Position numbers and translations under genes: made by a program. The notes under the pieces were generated by a model. It did not search any database. It had not been told where the DNA came from and was given only the letters and a program-made list of their open reading frames with translations. 64,000 nucleotides of DNA from Lucifuga dentata (lineage: Eukaryota; Chordata; Actinopteri; Ophidiiformes; Bythitidae): assembly GCA_014773175.1 (NCBI GenBank), contig VXCM01000262.1:122001-186000 (forward strand), given 5' to 3'. Each line of letters begins with the position of its first letter. Within the stretch, counting starts at the first letter, position 1. Positions 1 to 12,960 of this stretch are shown here, piece after piece.

Positions 1-3000
1 TAGCCTCTGGTGATAGTTTCTCAATCACCTTTTCTTCTGCACCTATAATGACAGAAAACATGTTAGTGTTTTATTTCGAACCACATAAATGAATAGAATA
101 CTTGAGAATATTCTCATGAAGTTACATAACAGATGCTTAAGCATTTGCTGCTGGACGGTTTTAGTTTTAAATCTTAACAAGCACGTCATCCCTGTGTGTG
201 TGTGTGTGTGTNTTGCTGCTGGACGGTTTTAGTTTTAAATCTTAACAAGCACGTCATCCCTGTGTGTGTGTGTGTGTGTAATCTGGTGCCACTAATATTC
301 TACCTTCCGACCCTCCACGTTATGTAGTGGTGTGTGAATGTTTTCAGTGTTCACTTTTGTTTGAAGAGATACCGTGCAGTTGGAAAATGTCTTTGGCAGC
401 GGTCCAGGAGAGGAGGTGCTGGAGGACAACCTCTTCATCATCTTGATAGTTTCCTTGGCTGTCTCTTGGCCAGGACTTTTGGACAATGGCTGAGATAAGT
501 TTTCCAAACTTCTTCCAGTTTATCCTGAGCTTCTCAAATAGTTTTCCCTCAGACTTGGTCTGAATATCCAAGAAACAGACATGAATTAATGAATGTGTAA
601 CCACATCTCTTAAATATGCAGCAAAAATAAAAAATGTCTTATAACATGTTAAATGTCTTATGTGTTATAAGACAAAAATGTCTTATAACATTCTTTAGAA
701 AGAATGCTGCTCAGTATACGCATTTTATTCATTTTTTCTGGTCTTTTTAGTGGTCTAGTTATCTGGGGGAATTTTATGAAATCTGTCTGCTGGTTGTTGG
801 AATAATTTACAACAAAGGTTCAATTTGTAATTCTCTACTCTGTAGTTTTAGCTGAAGGGATTATGCATATTGCTCTTAAATGACTGTGCTGTCTGTATGA
901 AATGTAACACTGAGGAGTCTTTATACCTGGCACAAAGATGTAACAGCCTCAAGAGCACACTTCTCAACACTGGCAGCAACATGTGGATGAGAATCATTGA
1001 GTTCCTCAATCTTTGAGCAGTAGAATTCAATTTGATTCAGCGTGGATTCCTAAAACCACACGGTCACATTATAAAATAAACAAGATATATCCCAGTTAAG
1101 AAACAATCTAACTGAAGTTAAAGGATGTATTGCCTACCTTTTTAAACTTCCCCTCAAAATCCATAGTGAGCTTCTGTCTCCATTCTGTTGTGCAATCCTT
1201 ATCTTTGAATTCAACAGATATGATGTTGTTCCACATCTGTCAAGCACAAACAATAAAAGCTCCACGTTCAAACGTTCTCTACCAAAAAATGGTTGAGTAT
1301 TCAACTCAATGTTCTGGTTTTTATTCGCAAGGTTATCTAATATAGTAAGTAGAAATATTCAAAAGATGAGTTACAAAGTGCTTCACAACAGGCTACTTGG
1401 GGAATGAGTACAAGAACACTGGATAAAAAGAAAATCAAAACAATGAGTATAATGACACTGCTCACGTCAGTCTCTGCCTCTGGGATGTAGATGGTATAAA
1501 GGGAGGACAAACGACTTTTGAATAAACAGTCTCTGAAGCACTGACTGATCCATTCTCTCATAGTGTCCAACACCTGGGAGATCAAGTCTTTTACATAGCA
1601 ACGTTGATTTCTTCCTTCCTCCTGAGTCGCCTTAAAAAAAATTAATAAAAGTTATTAACATTTGAGAACTTAAATTATTAGGACATTTAAGTAACAAAGT
1701 TGAAATCTTTCACTTTACATACCTGTGTCCTGTTACAGTGAACCACATCTGAAACCGATGCAACCAGATTCATGCAGGCTACAGGAATGTCTGTGTAGTT
1801 CTGGGTTAACGATGGAGGTTTGACTGCTTTGCAAATCTTCTCCAACAATTTCACTGCTATTGCCATGCAATCTCTGCTGTAAGCCTCATTAAAGATACTA
1901 TAAAGACAGGAGTAACAAATTAAACTACTACTGTCATAAAATAAGGGAAACAAGACAAAGGCCTTTAAAAACCAGGATAAATCTCCAGACAGGACTTTAA
2001 AGGAGCACACCTGAGATTTAGCATGTTTCAGCTCAATATTTAAAACCTGCATACATGTTACATGAGTGACAACCATTTTCTGAAACATAAAACAGTATTT
2101 TAGTTTTTGTGTTATTTTGCTAAATCCCCTGATCTTTCAAAATCAAATGTTTAGGTGATACACTCACCTTAAACTTAAATGTGCAAACATGCAAAATAAC
2201 CAGCATGTTCCTTTTAAGTGTTTTACCAATAGAAGTTTGGAAACTTCACTTTATATTGTCTTGTATTGGCTCTTAAATGTGGCTACATCTGTGCTGTACA
2301 GAATAAAGCCAAACAGAGATCGAACGCTTTGGGTTATAATTTGGTGGTTAATTTCTGAATACTGAAGAGTTTGGTAAAGTTGAACTACAAATGATTATAA
2401 ATGATTGTGAACAAGAGCAAATAAGTGCAAATCACCTGTATTTTTCCTCAATGAGATTCCCTTGGATATGTGAGAGAATGTCTGATACTTTCTGTAAAAT
2501 AGAAAAACAAGAATATTAGTTCACTGTGACATAACTTTAATGTTCTCATTTGTAACTAGTTTCTGCTTCACCTGGAAGTTGCTGTAGGAAATCTCTTGAG
2601 GAGCCTTTATAGTTAAAACGTGAAGAATGTCCAAAAGCTCCGTGTTATTGTTGATGCTGCACTCCATGAGTTCATCAATTGACATCAGGAACAAGCATGA
2701 ACGCGCTACCAGAGGGTCCACTTCCAATAAATGACCGTGACTTTTCATCAGCTTCATTATTGCCCTGAAAATTAGATTGCACCCAAAAATTTAATATCGA
2801 TCCATTTCCAGATCAGTTCACTGCAAGATATTTGTACAAGTGTAGGATTCTTACCTTCTGTCTTGACTGTTCATGTATGCAGCGTTACGCATCTCAAGGC
2901 CCTGCAAACCTGCCCAAGTGATTCCCTGCTTTGAGCTCCCTGTTGTTGGTACTTCAAAAGGCTTTGCGGTACCCTTGAGGAGGTGAAGGAGTGGAAGTAC

Positions 3001-5494
3001 CAGAATCCAGTGCGGCATTCCCTTTGTTTTCACATTGTTTATCAGAAGCACCAACACTTCTGGCAGACTAAAAAAAAAAAAAGACAATTCTATAAGATTC
3101 TAATGGAAGCAGAATGTCAGTAGATTATTATGAAGATGAGGTTCCTACTTTTTGAGACTAGAGACATCTTGTGAAAAATGAGTCCAGTACAGGAGGAAAT
3201 CGTCTTTATTCAGTTTGGGCAAGCACAGGGCAGTGCAGAGTCGAGCAATCTCAGCATCATTCAGTTTGATGCCGTACTGCTTACGCACAGACAGCATAAT
3301 CACAGCTGCCCTCATAAGATCCTGAATGTAAGTACTCTTCCACTCTCCCTCATTTAGCAACTGAGGGATCACATTGATCAGCATAAAGTCCTTTATCAAC
3401 TTCCTCACCTAAGATATCAAATCAGAGAAACAGAAAGTAATTTGGGATCATCATTCCTTTCATGGTTATGAAAAATGGAACTTTGTGAATACTTACATTG
3501 TCTTCACCATAGTCTAAGGAGTACCACTTTTTTTCCTTCTCCTCAAACACAAAGGGATTTCCATAAACCTGAAAGAACTGATTCAACTGAATCAGAAAAC
3601 TCTTCAAATTGGTATCAGACCAGCTGCTGAGAAGATCAAAAATGGTCTCGAGCATGATAGTTCCTGCAATGTCTTTGCCTTGAATGAGACTTTTCTTTTG
3701 TTCAGGCCAAATGGCATCTTTTAGTCGTTTCATCATTCCCTTTGTTGGCTCTGCACAAATGATGTCGTCATATTGATGCCAGTCCCCTTAATCAAAACAG
3801 AAATTATGTAATTAAATTGTGTATACCACAAATATGTCATTCCATGTAATAATAAAATACTATTAACATGTAAACAATTTATAACTGGGCAAATGAAGAC
3901 TGTACTCACCATCTTCATTGAGAAACTGAGATTTCACAAACAAACACCTATTGGTAGGTTGTGTAGAATCCAGTTTGTATATGTACTCAAACTCATACTT
4001 TTCCTTTTTATTCCGATAGACAACATATTTGTATGGTATGGACACACACTCAGCTTCAGCTTTTGTTGTCATCACATTGCCTTCAACCAGGAATCCATGT
4101 TCACCGAGATCTCTGTGTGAAAACAACAAGAAAGAAGAAAGTCATTACTGTATTGTCATTGTTTCTTACTCATTTATTTAACATGTTTTTCTGCCAATGT
4201 CAATTTTTATGTTCTTGGTACTGTCACTAATGGACTCTGCAGGGTCTTTATACATCTAAAGCTACAACCAGGACAGGGTCGGATTGGAATCCTAATTTTT
4301 ATAGGGAATTTAAGGTGTCTAGTCAGACAAAAATGCCAATGATGCAGGGGGCAAATTTCTCCGAGCCGCACATTCTGTTTTTATAATCCATTTTTCGTCC
4401 TCCCCCCCCCCCGGAAGTGCGGAAGTGATGGGTGGTTGGTTGTGTCTTCCTCAAGCTCGGGTCCTCTACCAGAGGCCTGGGAGTTTGAGCGTTCTGCGCA
4501 GTATCTTAGCTGTTCCTAGGACTGCACTCTTCTGGACAGAGACCTCAGATGTTGTTCCTGGAATCTCTTGGAGCCACTCTCCCAGTTTGGGGGTCACAGC
4601 CCCGAGTGCTCCAATTACCCTGGGACCACTTTGGACTTCACCTTCCACGTTCGTTCCAGTTCCTCTTTCAGCCCTTGGTACTTCTTGATCTTCTCATGCT
4701 GTTTCTTCCTGATGTTGCTGTCAGCTGGGACTGCCACATCTATCACAACTGCCCTCTTCTGCTCCTTGTCAACCACCACCATGTCTGGTTGGTTAGCCAG
4801 CAGCTGCTTGTCTGTCTGGAACTTGAAGTCCCACAGGACCTTAGCTCTGCCATTCTCAACCACCTTTGATGGTGTCTCCCATTTGGACTTAGGGACTTCC
4901 AGTCCATATTTAGCACAGATGTTCCTGTACACTATCCCAGCCACCTGGTTATGCCTCTCAGTGTACGCTGTCCCAGCTAGCATCTTACACCCTGCTACTA
5001 TGTGCTGGACTGTCTCAGAGGCATCTTTGCACAGCCTGCACCGTGAGTCCTGTCTGCTGTGGTAGACCCCTGCCTCTATGGATCTGGTGCTGAGGGCCTG
5101 CTGTTGTGCTGCCATGATCAGAGCCTCTGTGCTGTCTTTCAGACCAGCCTTTTCTAGCCACTGGTAGGATTTCGTGATGTCAGCCACTCCCTCTATCTGC
5201 CGATGGTACATCTCATGGAGGGGCTTGGTCTTCCATGATGTCTCTTCTTGTTCCTCATCACCCTCAGTCTTCTGCTGCCTGAGGTACTCACTTAGCGGTT
5301 TGTCCTTCTTCTTGGGCCATCTTCCTGATGTATTCTTGGATGCTCCTTGTTTCATCCTGGATAGTGGCTCTGACACTCACTAGCCCCCCCTCTTTTCGCT
5401 GAGCATACAGTCTCAGGGGTGCTGGACTTTGGGTGGAACCCTCCGTGTATTGTGAGGAGTTTTCGTGTTTATATATATTTTCGTTTATTTAATT

Positions 5495-5559
<65 letters not shown>

Positions 5560-8500
5560 AGTAATAATCTGCAGAGACTTGCATTACTTTTAAAGGTTGT
5601 AACTCCCATGAAAAGGCTGATGTGCTTTCTATGGAACACACCTGAACTATGACAACTAAAAACACAAAAAGCAACAGGTGGTTTAGAAAATTCATTATGA
5701 TTAACTGAAAACAACATTACCTTGTCAGAGACAGCTCAGCTATGTTGTCATTCCATGTCCCAATGGGGCTTCCAGCCCTGACAAAGATGCGATCTTCAGC
5801 TGGATCAATTTTGAAATCCTTTGAGAGAACTGCATGAAAGTATATTGTGAGTCTGTCACGTGCAGCAATGGTCTTGCTCCTGGTGGCTGGCCTAAAGGGT
5901 AAAAATCAATCAATACATATACAAAATGAATTTGCAGGAATTACAGAGCATAGGAATAAAATCAATTAAGATGATAATGTATGCAAATATGTGTATTTCA
6001 CTACCTTCTTGGTGGTGGTTCAGCCGTGGTGTTGGACTCTGTGTTTTCCTTACTGCTCTTTTTATTTCCCTTTTCATCTTTTGAGTCCTTTCCGCTCCCA
6101 GACTGCTGAACCTCCATGTGTTCTACTGTTACTGGTGGGTCAACGCTGGAGCCTGCGCTTTCAGCCTGAGGATTTGTTATAGGATATTACAGTTATGTTT
6201 AACACAAACATCAAAATCTGGCCACTAGAATAACAAAAAATAAGTAAATAAATAAAATAGGACTCTCTTTGTCTACTATCATTACCTTTGATGGATTTTG
6301 TGTCCCAAAAACCATCTTCTGTTCAGCTGATGCAGTATTCTTTGGCTTCTGGTCCTGTTGAGCAGTTTTTTCCTTCTGTTTAGGTTGTCCAGCTGGTTGT
6401 GCATTTGTTTCCATATTGGCATTTTTGTCCGGTGTAGGTTGTTTCATGGTAGTTGCCTCTTTCTTGGCCTCTTTTGCTTGATTATCATCTTTTGACGTTG
6501 TGACCTTTGTCCCTTTACCTGAACCTGACTGAGATGTGTTTGAGGTGACTGACACTTCTCCTCCACGAGCAGAAGTGTCAGATGGAGGTTCAGGTGTCTG
6601 ATTCTGAGGTGATTTTGGTGTCTCGCTCTCTCCAGGTTTCTCTGGAGCTCCAGCCTGACTCGCTGTAGTTGGCTCTAATGCTGCAGCAGTCTTTTCATTC
6701 TGAATGTCAGATGCATCTTCAGGTGGTGCAGCAGTATCATTAGCTGCTAAGGAGTTAGGTTGACTCTCTAATGAGGAATGGCCATCTTGGAGTGACTCTG
6801 GTGTTTCATCCATTGCACTGTCTGAGCTGTCAGCAGAGTATCTTTGTCCCTGCGTCTCATTCCCCTGATTCTCTCCCAGGGACATTTGGGACAGATTACC
6901 CTGGATTTGATCTTGGTCTGATGAAATATTCCCGTCTTTTTTCTTTTTGGTCTTCTTCCTTTTTTTTTTCTATTGAGACCAGAAGTAACAACATCAATTG
7001 TACAAACATCAGGACTGTTAATATTCAGCTATATACTATCTTCAATAATCTTCAGTAGTATTTATGTCACAGTCACAATTTACTAGTATTAAGTGATTTA
7101 TTCTTATCACAGATATCTCATATCAGCATATATATGTCAACACTTATGTAAAAAAAAGAAATTGTAGCACATCAATATTTTACAAACTGAAATGTTAGCT
7201 ATATGGAACACTTATTTTTCTCAAGTTATTTTCATTGTTATATGTCTGTTTTAATTTAACAATTTAAGTTCCAATGATTTTTTTTTTTTTTTTTTTTACT
7301 GTTCAAAACCTTCTCTTACCTTACATTTACTATTGCTGTATCATAATATGCAAAAACACATGGTAGAGACTTCAGGAATCAACTTATTTATTTATCGTTC
7401 ACATATTAACTACTACAACATTTTCAGACTCACCTTTCTCTTTGGGTTAATGTTGGCATCTTCATTAGGTCGCTTGGGTGATTTTTTTGATTCACAGTTG
7501 TCTGCAGATGGGACATTTTTCGGTGACTCTGAATATTCAGTCATATTTTCCAACTCTGCTACCAACGATTTGGGCTGATTTTCTGTTTCTGAAGTAAAAA
7601 GAGTTACTTTATAAATCAGGCAATATTCAAAGACATGTAACAATTACTGTGACTGCTTGGTTTGCATAATTTCCATTCCAGCAAACTGTGGCCAATAAAA
7701 GATTTGGAGTAAGAGGCACCCTGGCTCTAAAAAAAATAAAAATAAAAATAAATTAAAAAAAACCCTCACAAAGAATATTTATTCATGAAAAAAACAGATG
7801 AAACTATAATCACATATAGTGTATGTATTTAAATAATGGCATAATCAATCTCAACAATTGTTTTATAATTTATTGATTTAAATCTTAACTCAATGATGTG
7901 TCTGGAGGTGAATAACGTACATGTTTCCAACAGGGAATACAACCGAGCTTGAGGTCAAATTTATTTCTCTACAGTATGTGAAGAGGCTGTTACTTTCCAA
8001 CCAAGCCTAATATTGGCTGATAAAGCAGGGACACTGCCATCTTGTGGTCAGAAATTATAACATGCTAAATGAAAGCAGTATTAAACAAATTGACAATGTA
8101 CAGAACAAAGAGTGAAGAGTTTCTGCAACTAAAATTAATTAATTTATTTTATGCATATAAATTTTTATTTACTCTGTAAATTACATGTAAGTATAGTCTA
8201 CAACCATACCGTGTGCCATGGAGGGTCAAGAGTATAAAGGTGTTATTCCAATCAAAGATTACAGTGCGTCATTTCACTAATTATTCTCCATCTCCGCGTG
8301 AATAAATGCTAATAAGTGAAATAATCTGTAGTCTTTAATTGGAATAAAAACCTGCAAATGCTTGGCCCTCGCCTTTAGTGGACAGTTCATGCTCTCAAAG
8401 TACTAAACATTTCATTGAACTTAAAGTTTCTGTTTAATGTTACAGACCAAATAGATATGGAGTCGATCAGTAACACCATTTCTAGCCTATAGGACAGATA

Positions 8501-8767
8501 TTGAGTCAATTAATGGTTATGGTGTGTCAATCTATTTTAATGAACCTAGAACCTTGTTTAGACTGTGTAGACCCACAGACCACATCAAGCAAATCCTAAA
8601 AGTACATAAATAAAAATAACCAGACATTAAATGTATTATTTCTTGTCAATGAAAGACTACTTACCCACTGTGCTCTTTGCAGGTTGGACAGAAAGCCTCT
8701 GGCCACATTCACTACAGAACTTGGCTGTTTTCTCCACAACATTATGGCCACAATGTGAGCACTTCAT
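1..8767 (-). CDS. rnf213: RNF213 E3 ubiquitin ligase, N-terminal part (runs off left edge)
   Basis: Spliced minus-strand gene; only the first ~1093 residues are in the window (the human protein has about 5200). Coding exons: 8665-8767, 7434-7588, 6286-6969, 6005-6165, 5721-5891, 3910-4112, 3497-3786, 3149-3408, 2855-3067, 2572-2764, 2436-2491, 1723-1897, 1466-1630, 1138-1236, 927-1049, 373-559 and 1-42 (partial). All junctions are GT-AG and keep frame where checked. Start at 8767 opens a zinc ribbon with CxxC pairs at residues 3/6 and 18/21. Then come a Lys-rich stretch, a long Ser/Pro/Glu/Thr-rich disordered region (6286-6969) and a CBM20-like carbohydrate-binding module across exons 5721-5891 and 3910-4112 (RDLGEHGFLVEG, IPYKYVVY, NRCLFVKS). 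Exon 373-559 carries the family segment around KSWP. Known role of the family: AAA+/RING ligase at lipid droplets and intracellular bacteria, interferon-inducible, moyamoya gene in man. The AAA+ and RING parts lie outside the window. Zebrafish has more than one rnf213 paralogue, so the a/b suffix is left open. Confidence 0.93.
145..279. repeat. 67-bp direct duplication around N with (GT)n (assembly artefact)
   Basis: 145-211 equals 213-279, ending in a GT microsatellite, with a single N at 212, in an rnf213 intron. Confidence 0.85.
1995..2218. mobile_element. Short MITE copy in an rnf213 intron
   Basis: Terminal inverted repeats: the left end reads cttTAAAGGAGCACACCTG and the right end, reverse-complemented, reads CTTAAAAGGAACATGCTGG; both continue into GCATGTTT. 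The body matches the internal part of the larger copy at 49498-50050 (AAATCCCCTGATCTTTCAAA here). It looks like an internally deleted member of that family, inserted in the intron between exons 2436-2491 and 1723-1897. Confidence 0.6.
4390..5460 (-). mobile_element. 3' fragment of an RLE-type non-LTR retrotransposon (R4/Dong/Rex6-like)
   Basis: Minus-strand open frame 4615-5376 encodes the C-terminal end of a LINE ORF. It has a CCHC zinc knuckle (CRLCKDASETVQHIVAGC) followed by a restriction-like endonuclease core with the PD...D pattern (PDMVVVDKEQKRAVVIDVAVP, key residues P, D and D). Upstream sequence in another frame (about 5345-5440) continues the family's conserved segment, so this copy carries at least one frameshift and has no reverse transcriptase domain; it is 5'-truncated and dead. 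It lies in the 1.6-kb rnf213 intron between exons 5721-5891 and 3910-4112, in the same orientation as the gene. The 5' side abuts a TA/CA microsatellite and the 3' side a C-rich tract. The clade is judged from the zinc knuckle plus endonuclease architecture, not from a search. Confidence 0.8.
5496..5559. repeat. Compound (TA)n(CA)n(TA)n microsatellite
   Basis: TA repeats 5496-5508, AC repeats 5509-5544, TA repeats 5548-5559, directly beside the truncated 5' end of the LINE fragment. Confidence 0.95.
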
Positions 8768-10600
8768 CCTTAAGCTTCAGTGTTCCCTGCAAGAATAAAT
8801 AAAACACAGTTAAGACTGGAAAATACTGTGAAGTCATGCCCCAACCTGCAGCACATTCCCTTTCACTTTCAATTCTGCCCAGAGAGGCCAAAGCACAAAA
8901 AATGAATAGGTATCTGCAAAACAACTGAAACTGAGCTTCTGGTTTTTCATTTCAGTTTTTAACGGCCTTACATAATATATTGACCTGTGGAAATGTCGTG
9001 AAGTGATATAAATGTGAATACCGGTATAGAACTGATTACTGGGCAGTAAGGGGCCTCCTCAACATTCAATAATAAAGACATTTCAGTCAGAACGGAATAA
9101 GACAAAGATGTCTCACTATGCCCCATACAGTAGGCCTATATCATATCCCTGAATTCCTAAATTCATAAAAATGTGTGCTGTACAAGTCTGACTGCAGCTT
9201 TGTTCACAAATTTATCCAATGAGTATTATCATACTACCCACATACTGCAGCAATTTGATAAGAAAATGAGAGATAAGTCCAGATACTACTCCTCATATAA
9301 AAGGTTTTATACAGTATTTCATAGCAATATATTGACAACACATCATCAATGTTTCAAATAGATGTTGTCTGGGGGAGCAACTGACAATAAACAAAGCAGG
9401 GAGGCTAAGCAGTGTGAGCTATAAAAGTGTCTTATTATTAGACAAGAAATGCTTTTCTATCTGCTCTGCCTGCCCACATACACTATAGACAAAAATGCAA
9501 CTACAGATGAATGGTGCATGAACAATAATGAACAAGGATCACACTTAAAATCTCCCTTAAGATCTATTGAATAATCATTTCTTCACTTACACACCTGATT
9601 GGTGTCAGACATAATATAATTAGCATTAAGATTATGCAGGTGAAAATCGTTTTGTTTGGGATCATTGTACAAAGTATGAAAAAGTGGATGAGTTACATTA
9701 CTTGTAGTAACATTTATTTCATTACCAACAGACAAAACGTCTAAGATATCTCTATCAGGACTGTCTAATCAGAAAATAGAGTTACATTCAGTATCATTAT
9801 AACCAAACTGCCAATTGACTTTTTTTTTTTAGCCTTAAATTTTGGCCCAGGTACAAAACTNATAACCAAACTGCCAATTGACTTTTTTTTTTTAGCCTTA
9901 AATTTTGGCCCAGGTACAAAACTATGTCACGCATAGGAAAAAAATAGTTTTCTCCACAAGTAGTGTCATATCTTTCTAAATATGCGATCTTTGATTTCAG
10001 AGTTCAGCCAATCAATGTTTAGCTCGGGACTCACATGTTTAAACTCACTTCCTCTTTCGATTCCACCTTACGTCTCTCTAGACATTGATAAAATAAAAAC
10101 CCTAGCTAAATTAACAAATGCACAAAGTAAACATTATTAGTTAGATATAACGACAAATGTATGACCTGCCGTCACAAACAAAAATGTCCTTGCTTGCCGC
10201 AATTTCAGTACTTTGAGCCACGCGTTAACTAGCTTGCTACCTTCCTAACGTAGCTTTAGTAGCAGACTAACATTACCTGGACAAGCGATTTACCCGTGAC
10301 TCAGGCTTCCCATAACAAATAAAATCGTGTTATTAAGTGCAGAAGACGATGAAACTGCATTTAAATTACTTGATCCAGTTTTCTCTGTGTCCCATGACAG
10401 AGCGCTGATATCCTGTCGCTTGGATTACTTTTCTGACGCAAATCCTCCGGTACCTTTATTAAGGTCAGGCTTGGAGTTCACCTACCTTTTATTCTCCAAG
10501 TCTTCAATAGGAAAATCCACGCGTGATCTTTGATGGACCTGCGATGTGTCGGCCGCATAGTCTCTGCACACACATATCTCATTTCCGCCTGTCTTCTAAA
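8768..10600 (-). other. rnf213: rnf213 5' UTR exons and first intron
   Basis: The coding exon extends upstream to an AG acceptor (exon start 8786, so 19 nt of 5' UTR precede the ATG). Further upstream, a plausible non-coding first exon ends with the donor GTAGGT (exon end 10486). Alternative good donors on the same strand are GTAATG (exon end 10277) and GTAAGG (exon end 10072), so several leader exons are possible. The intron between holds no recognisable gene. It contains a 62-bp assembly duplication around the N at 9861. Transcription probably starts near 10550, inferred only from the donor and the promoter-like sequence above it. Confidence 0.45.
9799..9923. repeat. 62-bp direct duplication around N (assembly artefact)
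   Basis: 9799-9860 equals 9862-9923, with N at 9861. Confidence 0.88.
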
Positions 10601-10611
10601 GTTTCGTTTTG
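10600..10611. promoter_or_regulatory. IRF/ISRE-like element upstream of rnf213
   Basis: The plus strand reads AGTTTCGTTTTG, close to the interferon-stimulated response element AGTTTCNNTTTC (one mismatch in the second half). It sits just upstream of the inferred rnf213 first exon. RNF213 is known to be interferon-inducible, which fits, but binding is inference. Confidence 0.35.
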
Positions 10612-10619
10612 TCAGAAAT

Positions 10620-11820
10620 GGGCGTCAACTTATAAAACTAAAGCGTATTTTTGACTCATAATCAATCACATACATAGGAAGATTAAAATGAAGATCTTTG
10701 AAATAATATAAACACTGCTGCTTTTATTTACCTATTCCCAGATTATATTGAGTTAATTGATGACGTCTGAGCCAATCGTACAAAGATCAGAGTTTTTTTT
10801 TTTTTTTTCNTTTTTTTGCTTGTTTTTTTTTTTTAAATAATCAACAGTTTTCATGTCCACAATGTTTAGTGTGACACTGCAACTGTGTAAGTGTGTATCT
10901 GCCACACATAAGCATTAAAAACATATAAATGTTCAAGTGGAAGTGATAGACAACTTCAAAGTCTCTTGACTACATACCAAATAAAAATATCTACAAAATT
11001 ATCTGTTTCAAACAAATGCGAATATTAGCTTTTCATTATTACACTTGAGAAAATAGTAACTCTTGATAAACTAGTCACTGGGGTCAAAGTAAAGTTTTCC
11101 TTGAAGTTACATTCATACGAAGAAAGCTTAAGCAGAGAAGTGTAAAACAACCACCATTTTTTGACAGGAAAATTCTGAGGTATGAGTGATAAATTCGGAG
11201 TCTTGCATATCTAATTCAAAGTGTTAAAGTTATTTGATTTTCAGCATATTCTCCTTTCTTAACAATTCTGGAGGACTTTGATCCAATTTCATTGTTATAT
11301 AAGAATTCCTCCACATTAGCTATGGCCAGATGTGTTCCAGTTAAGCCTTTTTCAAATTTGGGAAGAAGTGAAAGTCAGAGTATCCAAGGAAGTGAAAGTC
11401 CGAGTTTTTAAAGAGTGTGAGCTGAACTAACGTATAGCCACAATCGTGATTTTCAGCAAGCAAGTACATACAGCAAGTTTTCCTATAGTTTGTTCATCTT
11501 GCACTGCTCACACAGCCTTGGGTAACTCTGGAACTTGTATGCTATAATCACTGAGCTTAAATCAGTGATTATAGAATGCAGATAATGTTCAAGAACATCT
11601 ACAAAATTATGTTACTTCCACAAAAAAATGTGGCCAGATCAGATTTTGGTGAAGTGAAAATAAATCCAAATTAAAAATAATATAGGCACCACTTCAGAGA
11701 AACAGAGGATTCATACTGAGATAATTTCTTTAGCCATTTACATTGACAACATTGACGCTTGTACAACCCCTGTGTTTAGGGGAGAGGGAAGCAACATAAA
11801 ACCGGTGGTATGGCTGAATA
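10620..11820. other. Intergenic, no gene seen
   Basis: AT-rich sequence with no supportable coding exon. It holds a poly-T tract with an N at 10810 and a perfect 13-bp inverted repeat (arms 11542-11554 and 11562-11574, loop 7). Confidence 0.6.
11542..11574. repeat. Perfect 13-bp inverted repeat
   Basis: Arms CTATAATCACTGA and TCAGTGATTATAG are separated by 7 bases. Could be a small hairpin or a transposon relic; no terminal duplication was recognised. Confidence 0.7.
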
Positions 11821-11829
11821 AAAGTAATT

Positions 11830-12960
11830 TATTGTTATATAAATAAATAAGTCAATCGTTCCAAAAATAGAAAGAGGTTTGTCAGAATTACAAAATCAAA
11901 ATAGAGGCAAACCACAAATGAGGAAAGACAAGATTGATGCCAGACAGAGGGAAATCTACTGTCTGTGGAGGCCACAGGCAAAAAAAAAAAAAAAAAAAAA
12001 AAAATTGCTTGGAACCCTTTGGATTCCTCCCCCAGATAACATTCATAACCTTTACCTTACCCCGAAGTTGGTGATGTGATGGAGGTATCTTCTGTTGTGG
12101 TGGTCGAATGGATAAGTGGTGTGCATATTTAATCATTATCATGTGCAGGTGATGTTTGTTTGATGGAGAGGTAGAAGCATGATCAGTAAATATATGGACA
12201 GCAGCCCTGACCTCCATAACTAAATCCTCTGGATCTAAATCATGTACCGTTTTCTGCAGGTTCTCTCATCTTCATTAGGGGCAGGTGATGGCATCTGTAT
12301 GTCTAGGGAGCTGGAGGTGCAGGAATGGCTAGATAAAAATATATCCAAGAACATACAAAGAGAACACAGACAGAGCCAGACAGTGCACACAAACACAAAG
12401 AGAGAAAAATGAGAGAGAGATAGTCATATCAAAGTAAATAAAATTAGGAAGGATATATTGGTAGGCAAATTTAAACAAGACCAGCTCAAAAAACTACTTT
12501 TCTTAGGTAGTTTGCTAGCAAATATCCAGCAGCTAGTAAATTCAAATAGCTGGTAAAATGAGTCCTCTGTAATGACGTTCACACTGTTAGCTTAGTCAGA
12601 TAGCTAGCCTAGCTACCTCAACAACTTATTCAGTTAACAATGTAAACGAAGTTAGCTAAATGTTATATAGGGAAGTGTAACTCCAAACCATATGACAAAC
12701 AATTCATCTTGTTGCGAGCCAAAAATAAAGATGAGTGACCAAGCTAGCTACAGTGGACTGGACTACATTCTTCATTTGTCTGTCGTAATTATCTCCACAC
12801 ATACATACCACTGTCTTAGCTTCCTCTTTTCCTCTTCTTCTTCTTTCCTTTTCTCTTTTTGGGCCCTGAGAGACTTCATTTTGTTTTTGTTTCTGATGTT
12901 ATCAGTTCGTCTCGACTGTCTTTACATGTAAACAAACTATTCCGCTGCTAGGCAACTCAC
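11830..12960 (-). CDS. Unrecognised small minus-strand gene candidate
   Basis: A possible first coding exon starts at the ATG near 12880, with A at -3. It encodes about 23 residues that are almost all charged (MKSLRAQKEKRKEEEEEKRK...) and ends at a GTATGT donor near 12810. A strong acceptor (TTTTTATCTAG) lies near 12331. Downstream sequence contains an open stretch reading HDLDPEDLVMEVRAAV (about 12200-12245), but I could not join it in frame with confidence. AATAAA signals on this strand lie near 11830-11845. A CpG-rich promoter lies immediately upstream. I do not recognise the product; it could also be a lncRNA or a decayed gene. The exon structure is uncertain. Confidence 0.28.

Noticed and set aside
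4425..5065. Plus-strand frames of up to 165 residues
   Set aside because: They are the antisense shadow of the LINE ORF on the minus strand.
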